A stretch of DNA of 64,000 nucleotides from an uncultured Pelagibacteraceae bacterium. GTDB taxonomy: Bacteria; Pseudomonadota; Alphaproteobacteria; Pelagibacterales; Pelagibacteraceae. A model generated the notes under the pieces. That model did no database searches. It was not told the origin of the DNA and was given only the letters and a program-made list of their open reading frames with translations. Below are positions 36,367 to 46,593 of the stretch, in pieces (position 1 is the first letter of the stretch; each line of letters opens with the position of its first letter). The translations under genes and the position numbers were made by a program. The stretch spans positions 1 to 64,000 of the forward strand of contig CACFLJ010000005.1 of NCBI GenBank assembly GCA_902567045.1, given 5' to 3'.

Positions 36367-37347
36367 TTATTGCTTGAATTTTCTTAGTTTTTTTAAAATC
36401 TTTTCTAAATTTATTGGTAATTTTGATGTAAATTCAAGTCTCCTGTTATTTTTAGGATGATTAAAACCAATAGTTTTCGCATGTAAAAACTGTCTATTAA
36501 GTTCAGTTATACTTTCCTCAAGCTCATTATCAATATTAACAATTTTTTTATATTTTTTTTTGTATTTTTTATCTCCTAAAATATTATTACCTTTGAAAGA
36601 TAAATGGACTCTTATTTGGTGTGTTCTTCCAGTTTCTAGTTTACATTCAACAAGACTAAAAGTTGGAATTTTATCATTCTCAAAAATTTCTAAAGTTTTA
36701 TAATTTGTCACAGCCTTTTTACCTTTCTTAGATGAAACTTCCATCATTTGTCTATTTCTTGAACTTCGAGTTATAAACGTTTCTATTTTTCCATTTTGAG
36801 GCCTTATTTTGCCCCAGACTAAGGCTTGATAAACCCGAGTAATAGAGTGATCTGAAAATTGTTTTGATAAATTTTCGTGTGAAATATTATTTTTAGCAAT
36901 AACAATTAATCCAGATGTATCTTTGTCTATCCTATGCACGATTCCAGGCCTTAGTTCGTTTCCAATATTTGATAAATTGTTGCTATCATAGTTTATCAAT
37001 GCATTTACAATAGTATTGTCATAATTCCCTGGTCCAGGATGCATGGAAATTCCTGCAGATTTATTGATAACTATTAAATCCTTATCTTCGTGAACAATAT
37101 CAAGAGGATATTGAAATGGTTCAAGAGTTTCTTTTTTTGGCTCTGAAATCTCAAAACAAATTTCATCATTCAATTTAATTTTTTTTGAAGGATCAGTTAT
37201 AATAATATTATTTATTTTTAATTTATTTTCTAAAATTAAACTTTTTACCCGTGATCTACTTAACTTATTATCCTGGTTGGATAATAGAATGTCTATTCTT
37301 AAATTTTTTTCTTTATTTTTTACTTTTATATTTATAATACTTTTCAT
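36367..37347 (-). CDS. rluD: Large-subunit rRNA pseudouridine synthase RluD-like
   Basis: A 326-residue protein from ATG 37347; an upstream in-frame ATG at 37383 would overlap the tRNA-Arg gene. The N-terminal S4 RNA-binding domain (RIDILLSNQ, SRSRVKSLI) is followed by the pseudouridine synthase domain with LRPGIVHRIDKDTSGLIVIA, the Asp being catalytic, and LETGRTHQIRVHL. RluD modifies helix 69 of 23S rRNA. RluC-type cannot be fully excluded, but length and S4 favour RluD. Confidence 0.9.
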   Translation of the reverse strand: MKSIINIKVKNKEKNLRIDILLSNQDNKLSRSRVKSLILENKLKINNIIITDPSKKIKLNDEICFEISEPKKETLEPFQYPLDIVHEDKDLIVINKSAGISMHPGPGNYDNTIVNALINYDSNNLSNIGNELRPGIVHRIDKDTSGLIVIAKNNISHENLSKQFSDHSITRVYQALVWGKIRPQNGKIETFITRSSRNRQMMEVSSKKGKKAVTNYKTLEIFENDKIPTFSLVECKLETGRTHQIRVHLSFKGNNILGDKKYKKKYKKIVNIDNELEESITELNRQFLHAKTIGFNHPKNNRRLEFTSKLPINLEKILKKLRKFKQ

Positions 37348-37368
37348 ATTGATATAATTATACAATAT

Positions 37369-37445
37369 GCGCTTGTAGCTCAACTGGATAGAGCGCCAGA
37401 TTTCGGCTCTGGAGGTTCAGGGTTCGACTCCTTGCGGGCGCACCA
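37369..37445 (+). tRNA. tRNA-Arg (TCG)
   Basis: A 77-nt cloverleaf with encoded CCA. The acceptor stem is GCGCTTG with CGGGCGC (two T-G wobbles), D arm GTAGCTCAACTGGATAGAGC, anticodon stem CCAGA/TCTGG around TTTCGGC, so the anticodon is TCG, reading CGA and near codons. The T arm is CAGGGTTCGACTCCTTG. The stop codon of the ABC permease on the other strand abuts the last A. Confidence 0.95.
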
Positions 37446-38237
37446 TTATTCGCCCATATTAATCAAAGTCCCCTTATTTTTTGCAGCATTGAAAGAATAA
37501 TAAAATAATCCAATTGAAAGAGAAAAGTAAAAAGCGTTCCACATAAATGCATAGTAAACATTTTCAATATTGACTGTTTGGTTAATCAAAATATTTCTAG
37601 CTTCCTCAAATATGTAAACTAAAGGCAGAACGTATGCTATTCTTTGAAATATTTCTGGAAGAGTTTCTATGGGATAATAAATACATCCAAAGGGTGCGAG
37701 CAAAAACATTGTCGACCATGCTATATTTTCAAATGAAGGACCAAATCTAAGCAAACCTGAGGAAACTAAAATACCAAGTGTAATTCCAAAAATATAAAGA
37801 CTTAAAAAAAGAAAAAATAAAAATATTCCTAAATCTAAAATTGAAATCCCGAACAAAGGGGAGGTAAGTAAAATTGCTGGAACTAGGCCAATTAGGGATC
37901 TAATTAATGCAGTTATAACAAGTGAAGTTAATATCTCACCAATTCTCATTGGTGCTATGAAAAGATTAGTGAAATTTCTACTCCAAATTTCTTCTAAAAA
38001 AAGCATATTGAAACCAATACTTGTTCTAAACAAAAAATCATAAAGTATTGCACAAGTAAGAATTACACCAACTGCATTATTGTAATAAGTTGTATATGTA
38101 GCAAAAAAATTAGATATAAATCCCCATAATGTAATTTGAATAGATGGCCAGTAAACTAAATCTAATATTCTGGGAAATGATCTAGTTATTAGATAAAAAT
38201 GCCTTAAAAATAAACCATATATTCTAGTTAAACTCAC
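37446..38237 (-). CDS. ABC-2 type transporter permease
   Basis: A 263-residue inner-membrane protein with about six helices, the usual ABC-2 export permease design (NodJ/CcmB-like fold). FNMLFLEEIWSRNFTNLFIAP is similar to the cytoplasmic coupling region of NodJ-like permeases. The gene overlaps the ATPase by 14 bases, so the two form one transporter. Cargo is unknown; a lipid, drug or glycan are all possible. Confidence 0.82.
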   Translation of the reverse strand: MSLTRIYGLFLRHFYLITRSFPRILDLVYWPSIQITLWGFISNFFATYTTYYNNAVGVILTCAILYDFLFRTSIGFNMLFLEEIWSRNFTNLFIAPMRIGEILTSLVITALIRSLIGLVPAILLTSPLFGISILDLGIFLFFLFLSLYIFGITLGILVSSGLLRFGPSFENIAWSTMFLLAPFGCIYYPIETLPEIFQRIAYVLPLVYIFEEARNILINQTVNIENVYYAFMWNAFYFSLSIGLFYYSFNAAKNKGTLINMGE

Positions 38238-38961
38238 TTTTACTCCTTGATAGTTTTAGAAAAACTTCCTCTAAATTTGTTCTTCCATGTTTTGTAATTA
38301 AATCTTGAGGTTTACCTTGGTCTATTATTTCTCCATTTTTCATCATTAACACAGATTTACATAAACGTGTGACTTCATTCATATTATGAGAAGCTAAAAG
38401 TATCGAAATTTTTTTTTCTTTTTTATATTCCTCTAAAAATGTTCTAACAAAGTCTCCTACTTCTGGGTCTAAAGAAGCAGTTGGTTCATCAAGTAGCAGA
38501 ACTTTTGGTTCATTGACTAGGGCTTTGGCCAAACTTACTCTATTCTTTTGACCTGATGAAAGCTCTCCAGTAATACTGTTTAATAATTCTCCTATTCTTA
38601 GCTTTTCCGACAAATACTCAATTCGTTCCTTAATATTTTTAACTTTATAAAGTTTAGAGTAAACAAATAAATTTTGTTTCACTGTAAGTTTTTTGGGGAG
38701 TTCAATATAAGGTGATATAAAATTAATCATTTCAAGAATTTCAATTCTATTTTCTTCAAGTTTAAGGTTATTGATAAATATTTGACCACTAGTAGGTTTA
38801 AGTAAACCTAGCAACATACCAATAGTTGTTGTTTTTCCAGATCCATTAGGACCAAGTAAGCCTAAAATTTCATCTTCTTCTACATTAAATGATATACCTT
38901 TTACAGCTTCTTTTTTTCCATAATTTTTTTTTATATTTTTAACTTCAATTAAATTTTTCAT
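38224..38961 (-). CDS. ABC transporter ATP-binding protein (export type)
   Basis: A 245-residue ABC ATPase. Walker A is GLLGPNGSGKTTTIGML (about 33-49), signature ELSSGQKNRVSLAKAL, Walker B VLLLDEPTASLDP and the switch His in ILLASHNMNEV. It resembles NatA/CcmA-type exporters. It overlaps the TsaC gene end by 4 bases and the permease by 14, giving tsaC-ATPase-permease in one leftward unit. Confidence 0.9.
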   Translation of the reverse strand: MKNLIEVKNIKKNYGKKEAVKGISFNVEEDEILGLLGPNGSGKTTTIGMLLGLLKPTSGQIFINNLKLEENRIEILEMINFISPYIELPKKLTVKQNLFVYSKLYKVKNIKERIEYLSEKLRIGELLNSITGELSSGQKNRVSLAKALVNEPKVLLLDEPTASLDPEVGDFVRTFLEEYKKEKKISILLASHNMNEVTRLCKSVLMMKNGEIIDQGKPQDLITKHGRTNLEEVFLKLSRSKSEFN

Positions 38962-39890
38962 TTTTTTGACGCTCTTAAAATTCTATCATTAATAGCTTCA
39001 CCAATATTAATATTTGGTATTTTTTCTATAGCAATTTTTTTGTATCCATTTTTTTTTATTTTTCTTAAAGTCTTATATAAATTTTTTGCAGCCTCTTTTA
39101 AATTACTTGTTTTACTTATATAAAAATAGTTTTTGTCTAATTTTTTTCTTTTTTTTATTAAGATATATGCTTCTTTTTGATAATTCTTTTTGGCATTTAG
39201 CCTCACAGGTATTCCAGGTGAATAATGCAATTTGCTAGTGCCAGGAACTTTTATTCTAATCTTTTTTTTATTATTATTTTCTGATCGATTGATTAATTTA
39301 TATATTAATTTACTGTTTATTCCCCCTAGTCTTAAAATATGAGGTTTTCCAATAAGATTTATTATAGTTGATTCCAAACCTATTTTCGAAGAGCCACCAT
39401 CTAAGATAAACTTCAATTTAGAACCAAATTCATCAATTACATCCTGTTTGGAAACTGGACTTATACTTGTTGAAATATTTGCACTAGGAGCTGCCAGTGG
39501 ATAATTAATCTTTTTTAAAAGTTTTCTAGATAGTGGATGACTTGGAAATCTTACTGCTATTGAATTTGAGTTATTTGTAATAATCTTTGAAATTCTACTT
39601 TTCTTTTTTAATTTTAAAACAAATGATATTGGCCCTGGGCAAAATTTTTTATAAAATTTAATAAAAGTATTATCAATTTCACAATCTTTTTTTAAGTCAT
39701 TAATACTATAATAGTGAACAATTAAAGGGTTGTTACTAGGTCTTTTTTTTAATTTATACACTTTAGAAACTGCTCTATCTGAATAGGCATTTCCTGCCAA
39801 TCCATAGACTGTCTCGGTAGGTATTGCTATACATTCATTATTATTTAAGTATTTTATTGCTTTTTTAATATTTGAATCATTCATTTTCAT
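38958..39890 (-). CDS. tsaC: Threonylcarbamoyl-AMP synthase (Sua5/TsaC family)
   Basis: A 310-residue Sua5-type protein: an N-terminal YrdC domain (AIPTETVYGLAGNAYSD, YKLKKRPSNNPLIVHY, RFPSHPLSRKLL, PLAAPSANISTSISPVS) and a C-terminal Sua5 domain starting near PGTSKLHYSPGIPV. It makes the precursor for t6A37 in tRNAs reading ANN codons. Length fits Sua5 rather than the short TsaC. It is divergent from xseB across 20 bases. Confidence 0.93.
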   Translation of the reverse strand: MKMNDSNIKKAIKYLNNNECIAIPTETVYGLAGNAYSDRAVSKVYKLKKRPSNNPLIVHYYSINDLKKDCEIDNTFIKFYKKFCPGPISFVLKLKKKSRISKIITNNSNSIAVRFPSHPLSRKLLKKINYPLAAPSANISTSISPVSKQDVIDEFGSKLKFILDGGSSKIGLESTIINLIGKPHILRLGGINSKLIYKLINRSENNNKKKIRIKVPGTSKLHYSPGIPVRLNAKKNYQKEAYILIKKRKKLDKNYFYISKTSNLKEAAKNLYKTLRKIKKNGYKKIAIEKIPNINIGEAINDRILRASKK

Positions 39891-39910
39891 ATAATATTAC
39901 CAACTAATAT

Positions 39911-40165
39911 ATGAATGAAAAAAATTTGCTAGATGATATTGCATTAAAATCTTTAAATGAGCTAACTGATTTAGCGGACGAAATTATTAAAAATTTAGAA
40001 AATGAAAATAATCTAGAAAATACATCTGAAGATTACACAAATTTATTAAAAATTAATAGATTGATAGAAAAAAAATTCCAAAAAAATTTTAAAGAAATAT
40101 CAGACAAAACAAATTTTAAAATTAAAGATATAAAATCAAATAAAAATGCAAAAAAAGCTAAATAA
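39911..40165 (+). CDS. xseB: Exodeoxyribonuclease VII small subunit (divergent)
   Basis: An 84-residue helical protein with SLNELTDLADEIIKNLENEN and DYTNLLKINRLIEKKFQ, an eroded version of the XseB pattern, then a basic tail. The identity rests on the common gene order xseB-ispA-dxs seen in proteobacteria, which is exact here. It overlaps ispA by 20 bases. XseA is not in the window. Low sequence match keeps this below certainty. Confidence 0.65.
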   Translation: MNEKNLLDDIALKSLNELTDLADEIIKNLENENNLENTSEDYTNLLKINRLIEKKFQKNFKEISDKTNFKIKDIKSNKNAKKAK

Positions 40166-41015
40166 AATTGTTAATAGAATAAACAACTATCTTTATAAAT
40201 ATTTTTCTAAACAAAAAAAAACTGAACTTATAAAACCAATGCTTTATGGACTTTTACCTGGAGGTAAAAAAGTAAGATCAAAAATACTCTTTGATATTGG
40301 GTCTATATTTAACGTAGATAAAAAAAAAATTTTGCAAGTTGCAGCAGCAGTTGAATGTATACATGCTTATTCTCTAATACACGATGATTTGCCTTGCATG
40401 GATAATGATAACTTAAGAAGAGGAAAATTGACTACACATAAAAAATTTAGTGAGTCAACAGCAATTCTTGCTGGCAATTCTTTACTTACTATTGCATTTC
40501 AAATTTTAAGCGAAAAAAAATTAAATTTAAATGAACAAAAAAAAATAAAACTAATAAACTTGCTTTCTGAAAGTTCTGGACATACAGGGATTGCTGGGGG
40601 TCAGTTTTTAGACTTAAGTTATGAAAAAATTAAAAAAACGAAAAAACAAATTATAGATATGCAAATTAAAAAAACTGGAAAATTATTTAGTTTTTGTTGT
40701 GTTGCTCCTATTATAATCTCTGGGAAAGTAAAATATCTGAATAAGTTTAATAAAATAGGTAGCGAAATCGGATTATTATTTCAAATTGCTGATGACTTGA
40801 TAGATTTAAGAGGCAAAACATCTAGCGCAGGAAAAAGAACTAAAAAAGATTTTAAAATGGGAAAAGCTACTTTAATAAGTTTACTAGGCACTAATAATAC
40901 TATTAAATATGCGGATAACTTAAAATTCAAAATATTTAAAAGTTTAAAAATTTTTGGAAAAAAAGGCGATGATTTTAGAGAGACAATAAATTATATTTTA
41001 AATAGAACAAAGTGA
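40146..41015 (+). CDS. ispA: Short-chain polyprenyl (farnesyl/geranyl) diphosphate synthase
   Basis: A 289-residue trans-prenyltransferase. The first Asp-rich motif, [16 protein letters not shown] (about 80-95), has the two-residue insertion typical of bacterial FPP synthases; the second is [21 protein letters not shown] near 39-47 binds IPP. It works downstream of dxs and upstream of the long-chain synthase at 44660. Overlaps xseB and dxs, so the three are coupled. Confidence 0.94.
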   Translation: MQKKLNKIVNRINNYLYKYFSKQKKTELIKPMLYGLLPGGKKVRSKILFDIGSIFNVDKKKILQVAAAVECIHAYSLIHDDLPCMDNDNLRRGKLTTHKKFSESTAILAGNSLLTIAFQILSEKKLNLNEQKKIKLINLLSESSGHTGIAGGQFLDLSYEKIKKTKKQIIDMQIKKTGKLFSFCCVAPIIISGKVKYLNKFNKIGSEIGLLFQIADDLIDLRGKTSSAGKRTKKDFKMGKATLISLLGTNNTIKYADNLKFKIFKSLKIFGKKGDDFRETINYILNRTK

Positions 41016-42925
41016 GCAATAATTATAAATTCCTAAATAATATTAATTTCCCTGATGATGTGAGGAAACTATCGCAATCTGACATTAAAATTTTGGCAGA
41101 CGAAGTCCGACAAGAATTAATTGATGTTGTTTCTGAAACAGGAGGGCATTTAGGTGCTGGACTGGGAGTTGTAGAATTGACTGTTGTATTGCACTATATA
41201 TTTAATACTCCTCATGATAAATTAATTTGGGATGTGGGGCACCAAACCTATCCACATAAAATATTAACTGGTAGAAAAAAACAAATAAGAACTCTCAGAA
41301 AAGGTGAGGGATTATCAGGTTTTACAAAAAGATCAGAAAGCGAGTATGATCCATTTGGTGCTGCTCACAGTTCAACTTCTATTTCATCAGCACTAGGAAT
41401 AGCAGTAGCGAATAAGTTATCAAATAAATCAGGCAATGTAATTGCAGTAATAGGTGATGGAGCGATAAGTGCTGGAATGGCTTATGAGGCTATGAATAAT
41501 GCAGGTGGAAGCAAAACAAAGATGATTGTCGTTTTAAATGATAACGATATGTCAATTGCTAAACCTGTTGGTGCTATGAGAAAATATCTAGCAAAAATTT
41601 TATCTGGTAAAATTTACTTTAGTTTTAGAGAAACATTAAAATTAATTATATCTGCTTTTTCAAAGAGATTTAAAAATCAAGCAGGAAAAGCTGAAGATTT
41701 TTTAAGATCTGCAGTCACAGGTGGAACATTATTTAATTCTATGGGATTTTATTATATTGGACCAATAGATGGACACGATATTGATTCAATGGTTTCAGTA
41801 TTTAATAATGCAAAAGATATTAATTATGATGGACCAATTTTAATCCACGTTAAAACTGAAAAAGGAAAAGGATATTCTTTTGCTGAAAAATCAGAAGATA
41901 AATTTCATGGTGTTTCTAAATTTAATATAAAAACAGGAGAACAAGAAAAGTCTAAATCTAATACTCCTTCTTACACAAAAGTATTCGCTAATTCGTTAAT
42001 CAAACATGCAGAAAACGATAGCAAAGTCGTTGGTATAACTGCAGCTATGCCATCAGGAACAGGAATGGATTTATTTGGAAAAAAATTTCCAGAAAGAATG
42101 TTTGATGTTGGGATAGCCGAACAACATGCAGTTACTTTTGCTGCTGGAATGGCTACTGAAGGGTATAAACCTTACGCTGCAATATACTCAACATTTCTTC
42201 AAAGAGCTTACGATCAAGTCGTTCATGATGTAGCAATACAATCTTTGCCTGTTAGATTCGCAATCGATAGAGCTGGGTTAGTTGGTGCTGATGGCCCTAC
42301 ACATGCTGGATCTTTTGATATAACATACCTTTCAACATTACCGAATTTTGTGGTAATGGCCGCAAGCGATGAGGCCGAGCTTGTAAGAATGATAAATACA
42401 TCAATGGATATAAACGATAGACCGTCGGCTTTTAGATATCCAAGGGGCAATGGTGTAGGAGTTAAATTACCTGAAATAACAGAGAAAATTGAATTGGGAA
42501 AAGCAAAAATAATTAAAGAAGGAAAAAAAGTTGCAATCTTAAATTTTGGAGCAAGATTACAGGAGTGTATTCTGGCTTCTGAAAATCTAATAAAAAAAGG
42601 AATTGATATCTCTATTATTGATGCAAGATTTGCAAAACCTTTAGATGAAAATTTAATTTGGCAAATTGCAACAGAGCATGAGGTTTTGATTACAATAGAA
42701 GAAGGTTCAATCGGGGGATTTGGATCTCACGTGAGCCAATTTTTAAGTGAAAAAAATTTATTAGACAGCAATCTTAAATTTAGATCAATGATATTGCCTG
42801 ATAGATTTATTGATCATGATAAGCCAGAGCTAATGTATAAGCTTGCTAGCCTAGACTCTATCGGTATTGAAAATAAAATTTTAGATACTTTAAATTCAAA
42901 AGTTTTAATAAAAAAATCTAATTAG
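41012..42925 (+). CDS. dxs: 1-deoxy-D-xylulose-5-phosphate synthase
   Basis: A 637-residue thiamine-diphosphate enzyme starting the MEP isoprenoid route. [37 protein letters not shown] (TPP motif), [29 protein letters not shown] and [15 protein letters not shown] are all present at normal spacing. It opens with GTG at 41012, overlapping ispA by 4 bases, and is convergent with aroC, sharing a stop palindrome at 42913-42930. Confidence 0.97.
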   Translation: MSNNYKFLNNINFPDDVRKLSQSDIKILADEVRQELIDVVSETGGHLGAGLGVVELTVVLHYIFNTPHDKLIWDVGHQTYPHKILTGRKKQIRTLRKGEGLSGFTKRSESEYDPFGAAHSSTSISSALGIAVANKLSNKSGNVIAVIGDGAISAGMAYEAMNNAGGSKTKMIVVLNDNDMSIAKPVGAMRKYLAKILSGKIYFSFRETLKLIISAFSKRFKNQAGKAEDFLRSAVTGGTLFNSMGFYYIGPIDGHDIDSMVSVFNNAKDINYDGPILIHVKTEKGKGYSFAEKSEDKFHGVSKFNIKTGEQEKSKSNTPSYTKVFANSLIKHAENDSKVVGITAAMPSGTGMDLFGKKFPERMFDVGIAEQHAVTFAAGMATEGYKPYAAIYSTFLQRAYDQVVHDVAIQSLPVRFAIDRAGLVGADGPTHAGSFDITYLSTLPNFVVMAASDEAELVRMINTSMDINDRPSAFRYPRGNGVGVKLPEITEKIELGKAKIIKEGKKVAILNFGARLQECILASENLIKKGIDISIIDARFAKPLDENLIWQIATEHEVLITIEEGSIGGFGSHVSQFLSEKNLLDSNLKFRSMILPDRFIDHDKPELMYKLASLDSIGIENKILDTLNSKVLIKKSN

Positions 42926-44007
42926 ATTTTATTCTGAGCTTTGTTCATTAAATAGTGATCAAGAATTACACAATGCATCATCGCCTCTCCTATCGGAACT
43001 GCTCTAATTCCAACACATGGATCGTGTCTTCCTTTTACAGAAATTGTCGTATTCTTCCCAAATCTGTCTATTGTTTTCCTCGATGACAAAATAGATGATG
43101 TTGGTTTTACTGCAAATGAAACATTTATTTCTTGTCCAGTAGATATTCCTCCGAGAATTCCTCCTGCATTATTTGAATTGAAACTTGTTTTACCTTTTTT
43201 TTTCAAAATTTCATCAGAATTTTCCTCACCAGTTAACATTGCTGAATTCATTCCCGATCCAATATTTACACCCTTTACAGCATTAATACTCATCATTGCT
43301 GCCGCAAGATCCATATCTAATTTTGAGTATATTGGCGCTCCAAGTCCCAAAGGAACTCCTCTTGCTCTAACTTCAATTATTGCTCCACAAGATGATCCAG
43401 CTTTTCTTATCCCAAGTAAATATTTTTCCCAAAGTTTAATCACAGTTTTATCAGGACAAAAAAATGGGTTACTAGAAATTGTTTTGTCTTTCCATTTCTT
43501 TAAGTCACATCCTAATATCCCTAATTGTGTAACAGCACCAACAGCTTGATACTTCTTTCCAATTTTACTTTTCAAAACAACTTTTGCAATAGCACCCGCC
43601 GCAACTCTAGCCGCAGTTTCGCGAGCAGATTGTCTTCCACCACCTCTGTAATCCCGGATACCGTATTTTTTGAAATAAGTATAATCCGCATGTCCTGGTC
43701 TAAATTTATTCTTTATTGTCTCGTAGTCTCTAGATCTCATATCTTTATTATAAATTATTAGGGAAATTGGAGTTCCAGTTGTTCTACCCTCAAAAACACC
43801 AGATAAAATATTAATTTTGTCGTCCTCTTTTCTTTGAGTTGTAAATTTAGATTGTCCTGGTTTTCTCTTATTAAGTTCTTTTTGTATATCACTTTCTTTT
43901 ATTGGAATATTTGGAGGGCAGCCATCTACAACGCATCCTATAGCAGGACCATGTGACTCCCCCCAAGTGGTAAATCTAAATAACTTTCCAAAAGTATTAA
44001 ATGACAT
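42922..44007 (-). CDS. aroC: Chorismate synthase
   Basis: A 361-residue FMN-dependent enzyme, last step of the shikimate path. The start [20 protein letters not shown], then [20 protein letters not shown] with [15 protein letters not shown], and [17 protein letters not shown] are the three signatures. The family uses an FMN cofactor in reduced form. The 32-base gap upstream is shared with divergent pdxH. Confidence 0.98.
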   Translation of the reverse strand: MSFNTFGKLFRFTTWGESHGPAIGCVVDGCPPNIPIKESDIQKELNKRKPGQSKFTTQRKEDDKINILSGVFEGRTTGTPISLIIYNKDMRSRDYETIKNKFRPGHADYTYFKKYGIRDYRGGGRQSARETAARVAAGAIAKVVLKSKIGKKYQAVGAVTQLGILGCDLKKWKDKTISSNPFFCPDKTVIKLWEKYLLGIRKAGSSCGAIIEVRARGVPLGLGAPIYSKLDMDLAAAMMSINAVKGVNIGSGMNSAMLTGEENSDEILKKKGKTSFNSNNAGGILGGISTGQEINVSFAVKPTSSILSSRKTIDRFGKNTTISVKGRHDPCVGIRAVPIGEAMMHCVILDHYLMNKAQNKI

Positions 44008-44039
44008 TATTTTAATGTATAAATTATTTTTTTAAATTT

Positions 44040-44663
44040 ATGAACGAAAAAAACTCACTTGGACTAAATCTTTGCTTTAAAGAACATAATAACCCCATAA
44101 AACTTTTTGAAGAATGGTTCAATAAAGCAAAAAAAACAGAAATTAATGATCCAAACGCATTTGCAGTTGGGACTGTAAATAAAAATGGGTTTCCAACAGT
44201 TAGAATGGTACTTCTTAAAGATTTTGATAAACATGGATTTGTTTTTTATACAAACCTTAATAGTGATAAAAGCAAAGCAATCAGAAATACCTCAAAAATT
44301 TCGATGTGTTTTCATTGGAAAAGTTTGCAAAGGCAAATTAGAATAGTTGGCGTTGCATCTAAAGTATCAAAAAAAGAAGCTGATAATTATTATAATTCAA
44401 GAGCCTATGGAAGTAGGATAGGTGCTTGGGCCTCAAAGCAAAGTTCTATTTTAAAAGAAAGGCAAGATTTATATAAGTCCATTGAGGAATTTAAGAAAAA
44501 ATATCCAAATAAAAATAATATACCACGTCCTGAACATTGGTCTGGTTGGAGAATTAAACCAAAGGAAATTGAATTTTGGCTAGATGGACAGAATCGAATT
44601 CATGAAAGGTTAAAATATATTAGATTACCAAAAAAATGGAAAAAAGTATTATTAAGTCCTTAA
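44040..44663 (+). CDS. pdxH: Pyridoxamine 5'-phosphate oxidase
   Basis: A 207-residue FMN flavoprotein. PTVRMVLLKDFDKHGFVFYT (about 51-70), RQIRIVGVASKVS, SRIGAWASKQSS and the C-terminal WSGWRIKPKEIEFW with RIHERL match PdxH. It makes pyridoxal phosphate from the amine or alcohol form. Divergent from aroC and convergent with the polyprenyl synthase, sharing TTAA at 44660-44663. Confidence 0.96.
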   Translation: MNEKNSLGLNLCFKEHNNPIKLFEEWFNKAKKTEINDPNAFAVGTVNKNGFPTVRMVLLKDFDKHGFVFYTNLNSDKSKAIRNTSKISMCFHWKSLQRQIRIVGVASKVSKKEADNYYNSRAYGSRIGAWASKQSSILKERQDLYKSIEEFKKKYPNKNNIPRPEHWSGWRIKPKEIEFWLDGQNRIHERLKYIRLPKKWKKVLLSP

Positions 44664-45673
44664 AAATTTCTTTCAATACTAAAAGAAGTCAAGTTTTTTA
44701 ATATATTTTTTTCTTCAGACTCTTCAAATACACTTAAAGAATTAGAAGCTAAATTAATATAATGTTCTGCTTTTTTATAACACTCTTTAATAATATTATT
44801 TTTTTTTATTAGAACTAGGACATGTTCTAAATCTTGCTTTTCACGAATATCTTTTTCAAAAAAAAATTTTAATTTTTTTTTTTCAAAATTATCAACTTTT
44901 TGATAAAGTAAAATTATAGGCAAAGTCACTTTACCTTCGTAAAAGTCATTACCAATATTTTTTCCAAATAATTTTAATTCAGAATTATAGTCTAATGTGT
45001 CATCTGCTATTTGAAATGTAAGCCCTAAGTTTTTTCCATAAAATTCTAAAGCATTTTTATATTTTAAATTTTTTTCAGCAATAATTGCACCAACTTTAGT
45101 AGCTGCTGCAAATAAAGAAGCTGTTTTTGATGAAATAATATTTAGATATGTTTCTTCCAAGATATCTATTTCTTTATTGTGTTGTAACTGAAGAACTTCA
45201 CCTTGGGCAATTTCAGATGACGTAGTTGCTAAAAGTTTTAATAGTTCTAAATTCCCGTCCTCTACCATCATTTCAAAACATTTACTAAGTAAATAATCAC
45301 CTACCAAAATTGATGAATGATTTCCCCAAATTGTATTAAGTGTTTTTTTACCTCGTCTAATGTCAGCACTATCTATTACATCGTCATGCATTAAAGTAGC
45401 TGCATGTATAAGTTCTACACAAGCGGCAAGATTTACATCTCTTAATCCTTTTTGATATTCACAAATTTTAGCACATTGCAAGGTTAAGAGTGCTCTTAGT
45501 CTTTTTCCACCAGTTTTTAGATGATACTTGGTCATCTTTTGAACCAATTCAACTTTACTTGCTAGTCTAGAATTGATTTTTTCTTCAACTAGAATCAATT
45601 TATTATCGACTGAATTTTTTAAATCTGCATATGAATTATTAATTTGTTTTTTTAGCTGTATTACAGTCCCCAT
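44660..45673 (-). CDS. ispB: Long-chain polyprenyl diphosphate synthase (ubiquinone side chain)
   Basis: A 337-residue trans-prenyltransferase. The first motif is LMHDDVIDSADIRRGKKT (no two-residue insertion, as in long-chain enzymes), the second LTFQIADDTLDY, with GGKRLRALL binding IPP. AASLFAAATKVGAI is family typical. It probably makes the octa- to decaprenyl tail of ubiquinone; chain length cannot be read by eye. A sigma-70-like promoter of the divergent S49 gene lies upstream. Confidence 0.93.
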   Translation of the reverse strand: MGTVIQLKKQINNSYADLKNSVDNKLILVEEKINSRLASKVELVQKMTKYHLKTGGKRLRALLTLQCAKICEYQKGLRDVNLAACVELIHAATLMHDDVIDSADIRRGKKTLNTIWGNHSSILVGDYLLSKCFEMMVEDGNLELLKLLATTSSEIAQGEVLQLQHNKEIDILEETYLNIISSKTASLFAAATKVGAIIAEKNLKYKNALEFYGKNLGLTFQIADDTLDYNSELKLFGKNIGNDFYEGKVTLPIILLYQKVDNFEKKKLKFFFEKDIREKQDLEHVLVLIKKNNIIKECYKKAEHYINLASNSLSVFEESEEKNILKNLTSFSIERNF

Positions 45674-45715
45674 AAATTAAAACTATTATATCCAATTTAT
45701 TAATATACTTATCAA

Positions 45716-45743
45716 TTGACGCACCTTATTCTTTAATTATAAC
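45716..45743 (+). promoter_or_regulatory. Sigma-70-like promoter for the S49 peptidase gene
   Basis: TTGACG (45716-45721), 16 bases, then TATAAC (45738-45743), about 40 bases before the ATG at 45784. It is one of the better -35/-10 pairs in the window. Confidence 0.55.
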
Positions 45744-45783
45744 TAGGGTTTATAATATATTTAAAAAACTTATAACAATTCTA

Positions 45784-46593
45784 ATGTTCTCATTTTTTAA
45801 AAAAAAAAAGATAATAAGTCACCTCAAATTATCAGGGGTTATAGGAAATGTTGGAAGGTTCAGGCAAGGAATAGAATATTCAAGTGAAGAAGAAATTATA
45901 AAAAAGGCTTTTTCAGTAAAGAAAGCATTAGCCGTTGCAATTACAATTAATTCACCTGGTGGATCACCAGTACAATCACATTTGATATGTAAATTAATAA
46001 AAGAACAATCTAAGAAAACAAAAAAAAAAGTAATTATTTTTGCTGAGGATGTAGCAGCATCTGGAGGATATCTTATTGCATGTGCTGGTGATGAAATTTA
46101 TGCTAACTCAAGCTCAATCATAGGATCTATCGGAGTTATTTCTGCCTCATTTGGTTTTAAAAATTTAATTGAAAAAATTGGGATTGAAAGAAGAGTTTAC
46201 ACTGCTGGAAAAAATAAAAGTACTTTAGATCCTTTTTTGGATGAAAAAGAAGAAGATATTAATCGTTTAAAAAATATCCAATTAGAAATTCATCAAGATT
46301 TTATAGATGTTGTTGAAGAAAGCAGAAAAGAAAAACTAAACAAAAACTCTGGTATTGAACTTTTCTCTGGTGAATTTTGGGCAGGAAAAAAAGCAAAAGA
46401 ATTAGGGCTAATCGATGGAATAGGAAATGCAGATCAAATATTAAGAGAGAAATATGGAGATGATTTAGAAATTAAGAAATTTGGAAAAAGTAAAGGATGG
46501 TTATCAAAAAAGCTAGCATCTTCTGAAAATTATACTGATAAAGTTATTAGTGTATTAGAAGAAAGATCAATCTGGCAGAGGTATGGTCTCTAA
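45784..46593 (+). CDS. S49-family (SppA/SohB-like) serine peptidase
   Basis: A 269-residue protease. [17 protein letters not shown] (about 57-73) forms the oxyanion side, [20 protein letters not shown] (about 86-105) has the nucleophile Ser, and [11 protein letters not shown] follows; a Lys further on completes a Ser-Lys dyad. The N-terminus is short and basic rather than a clear membrane anchor, unlike many SppA proteins. It probably degrades signal peptides or membrane fragments. Its end overlaps glyQ by 11 bases. Confidence 0.88.
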   Translation: MFSFFKKKKIISHLKLSGVIGNVGRFRQGIEYSSEEEIIKKAFSVKKALAVAITINSPGGSPVQSHLICKLIKEQSKKTKKKVIIFAEDVAASGGYLIACAGDEIYANSSSIIGSIGVISASFGFKNLIEKIGIERRVYTAGKNKSTLDPFLDEKEEDINRLKNIQLEIHQDFIDVVEESRKEKLNKNSGIELFSGEFWAGKKAKELGLIDGIGNADQILREKYGDDLEIKKFGKSKGWLSKKLASSENYTDKVISVLEERSIWQRYGL

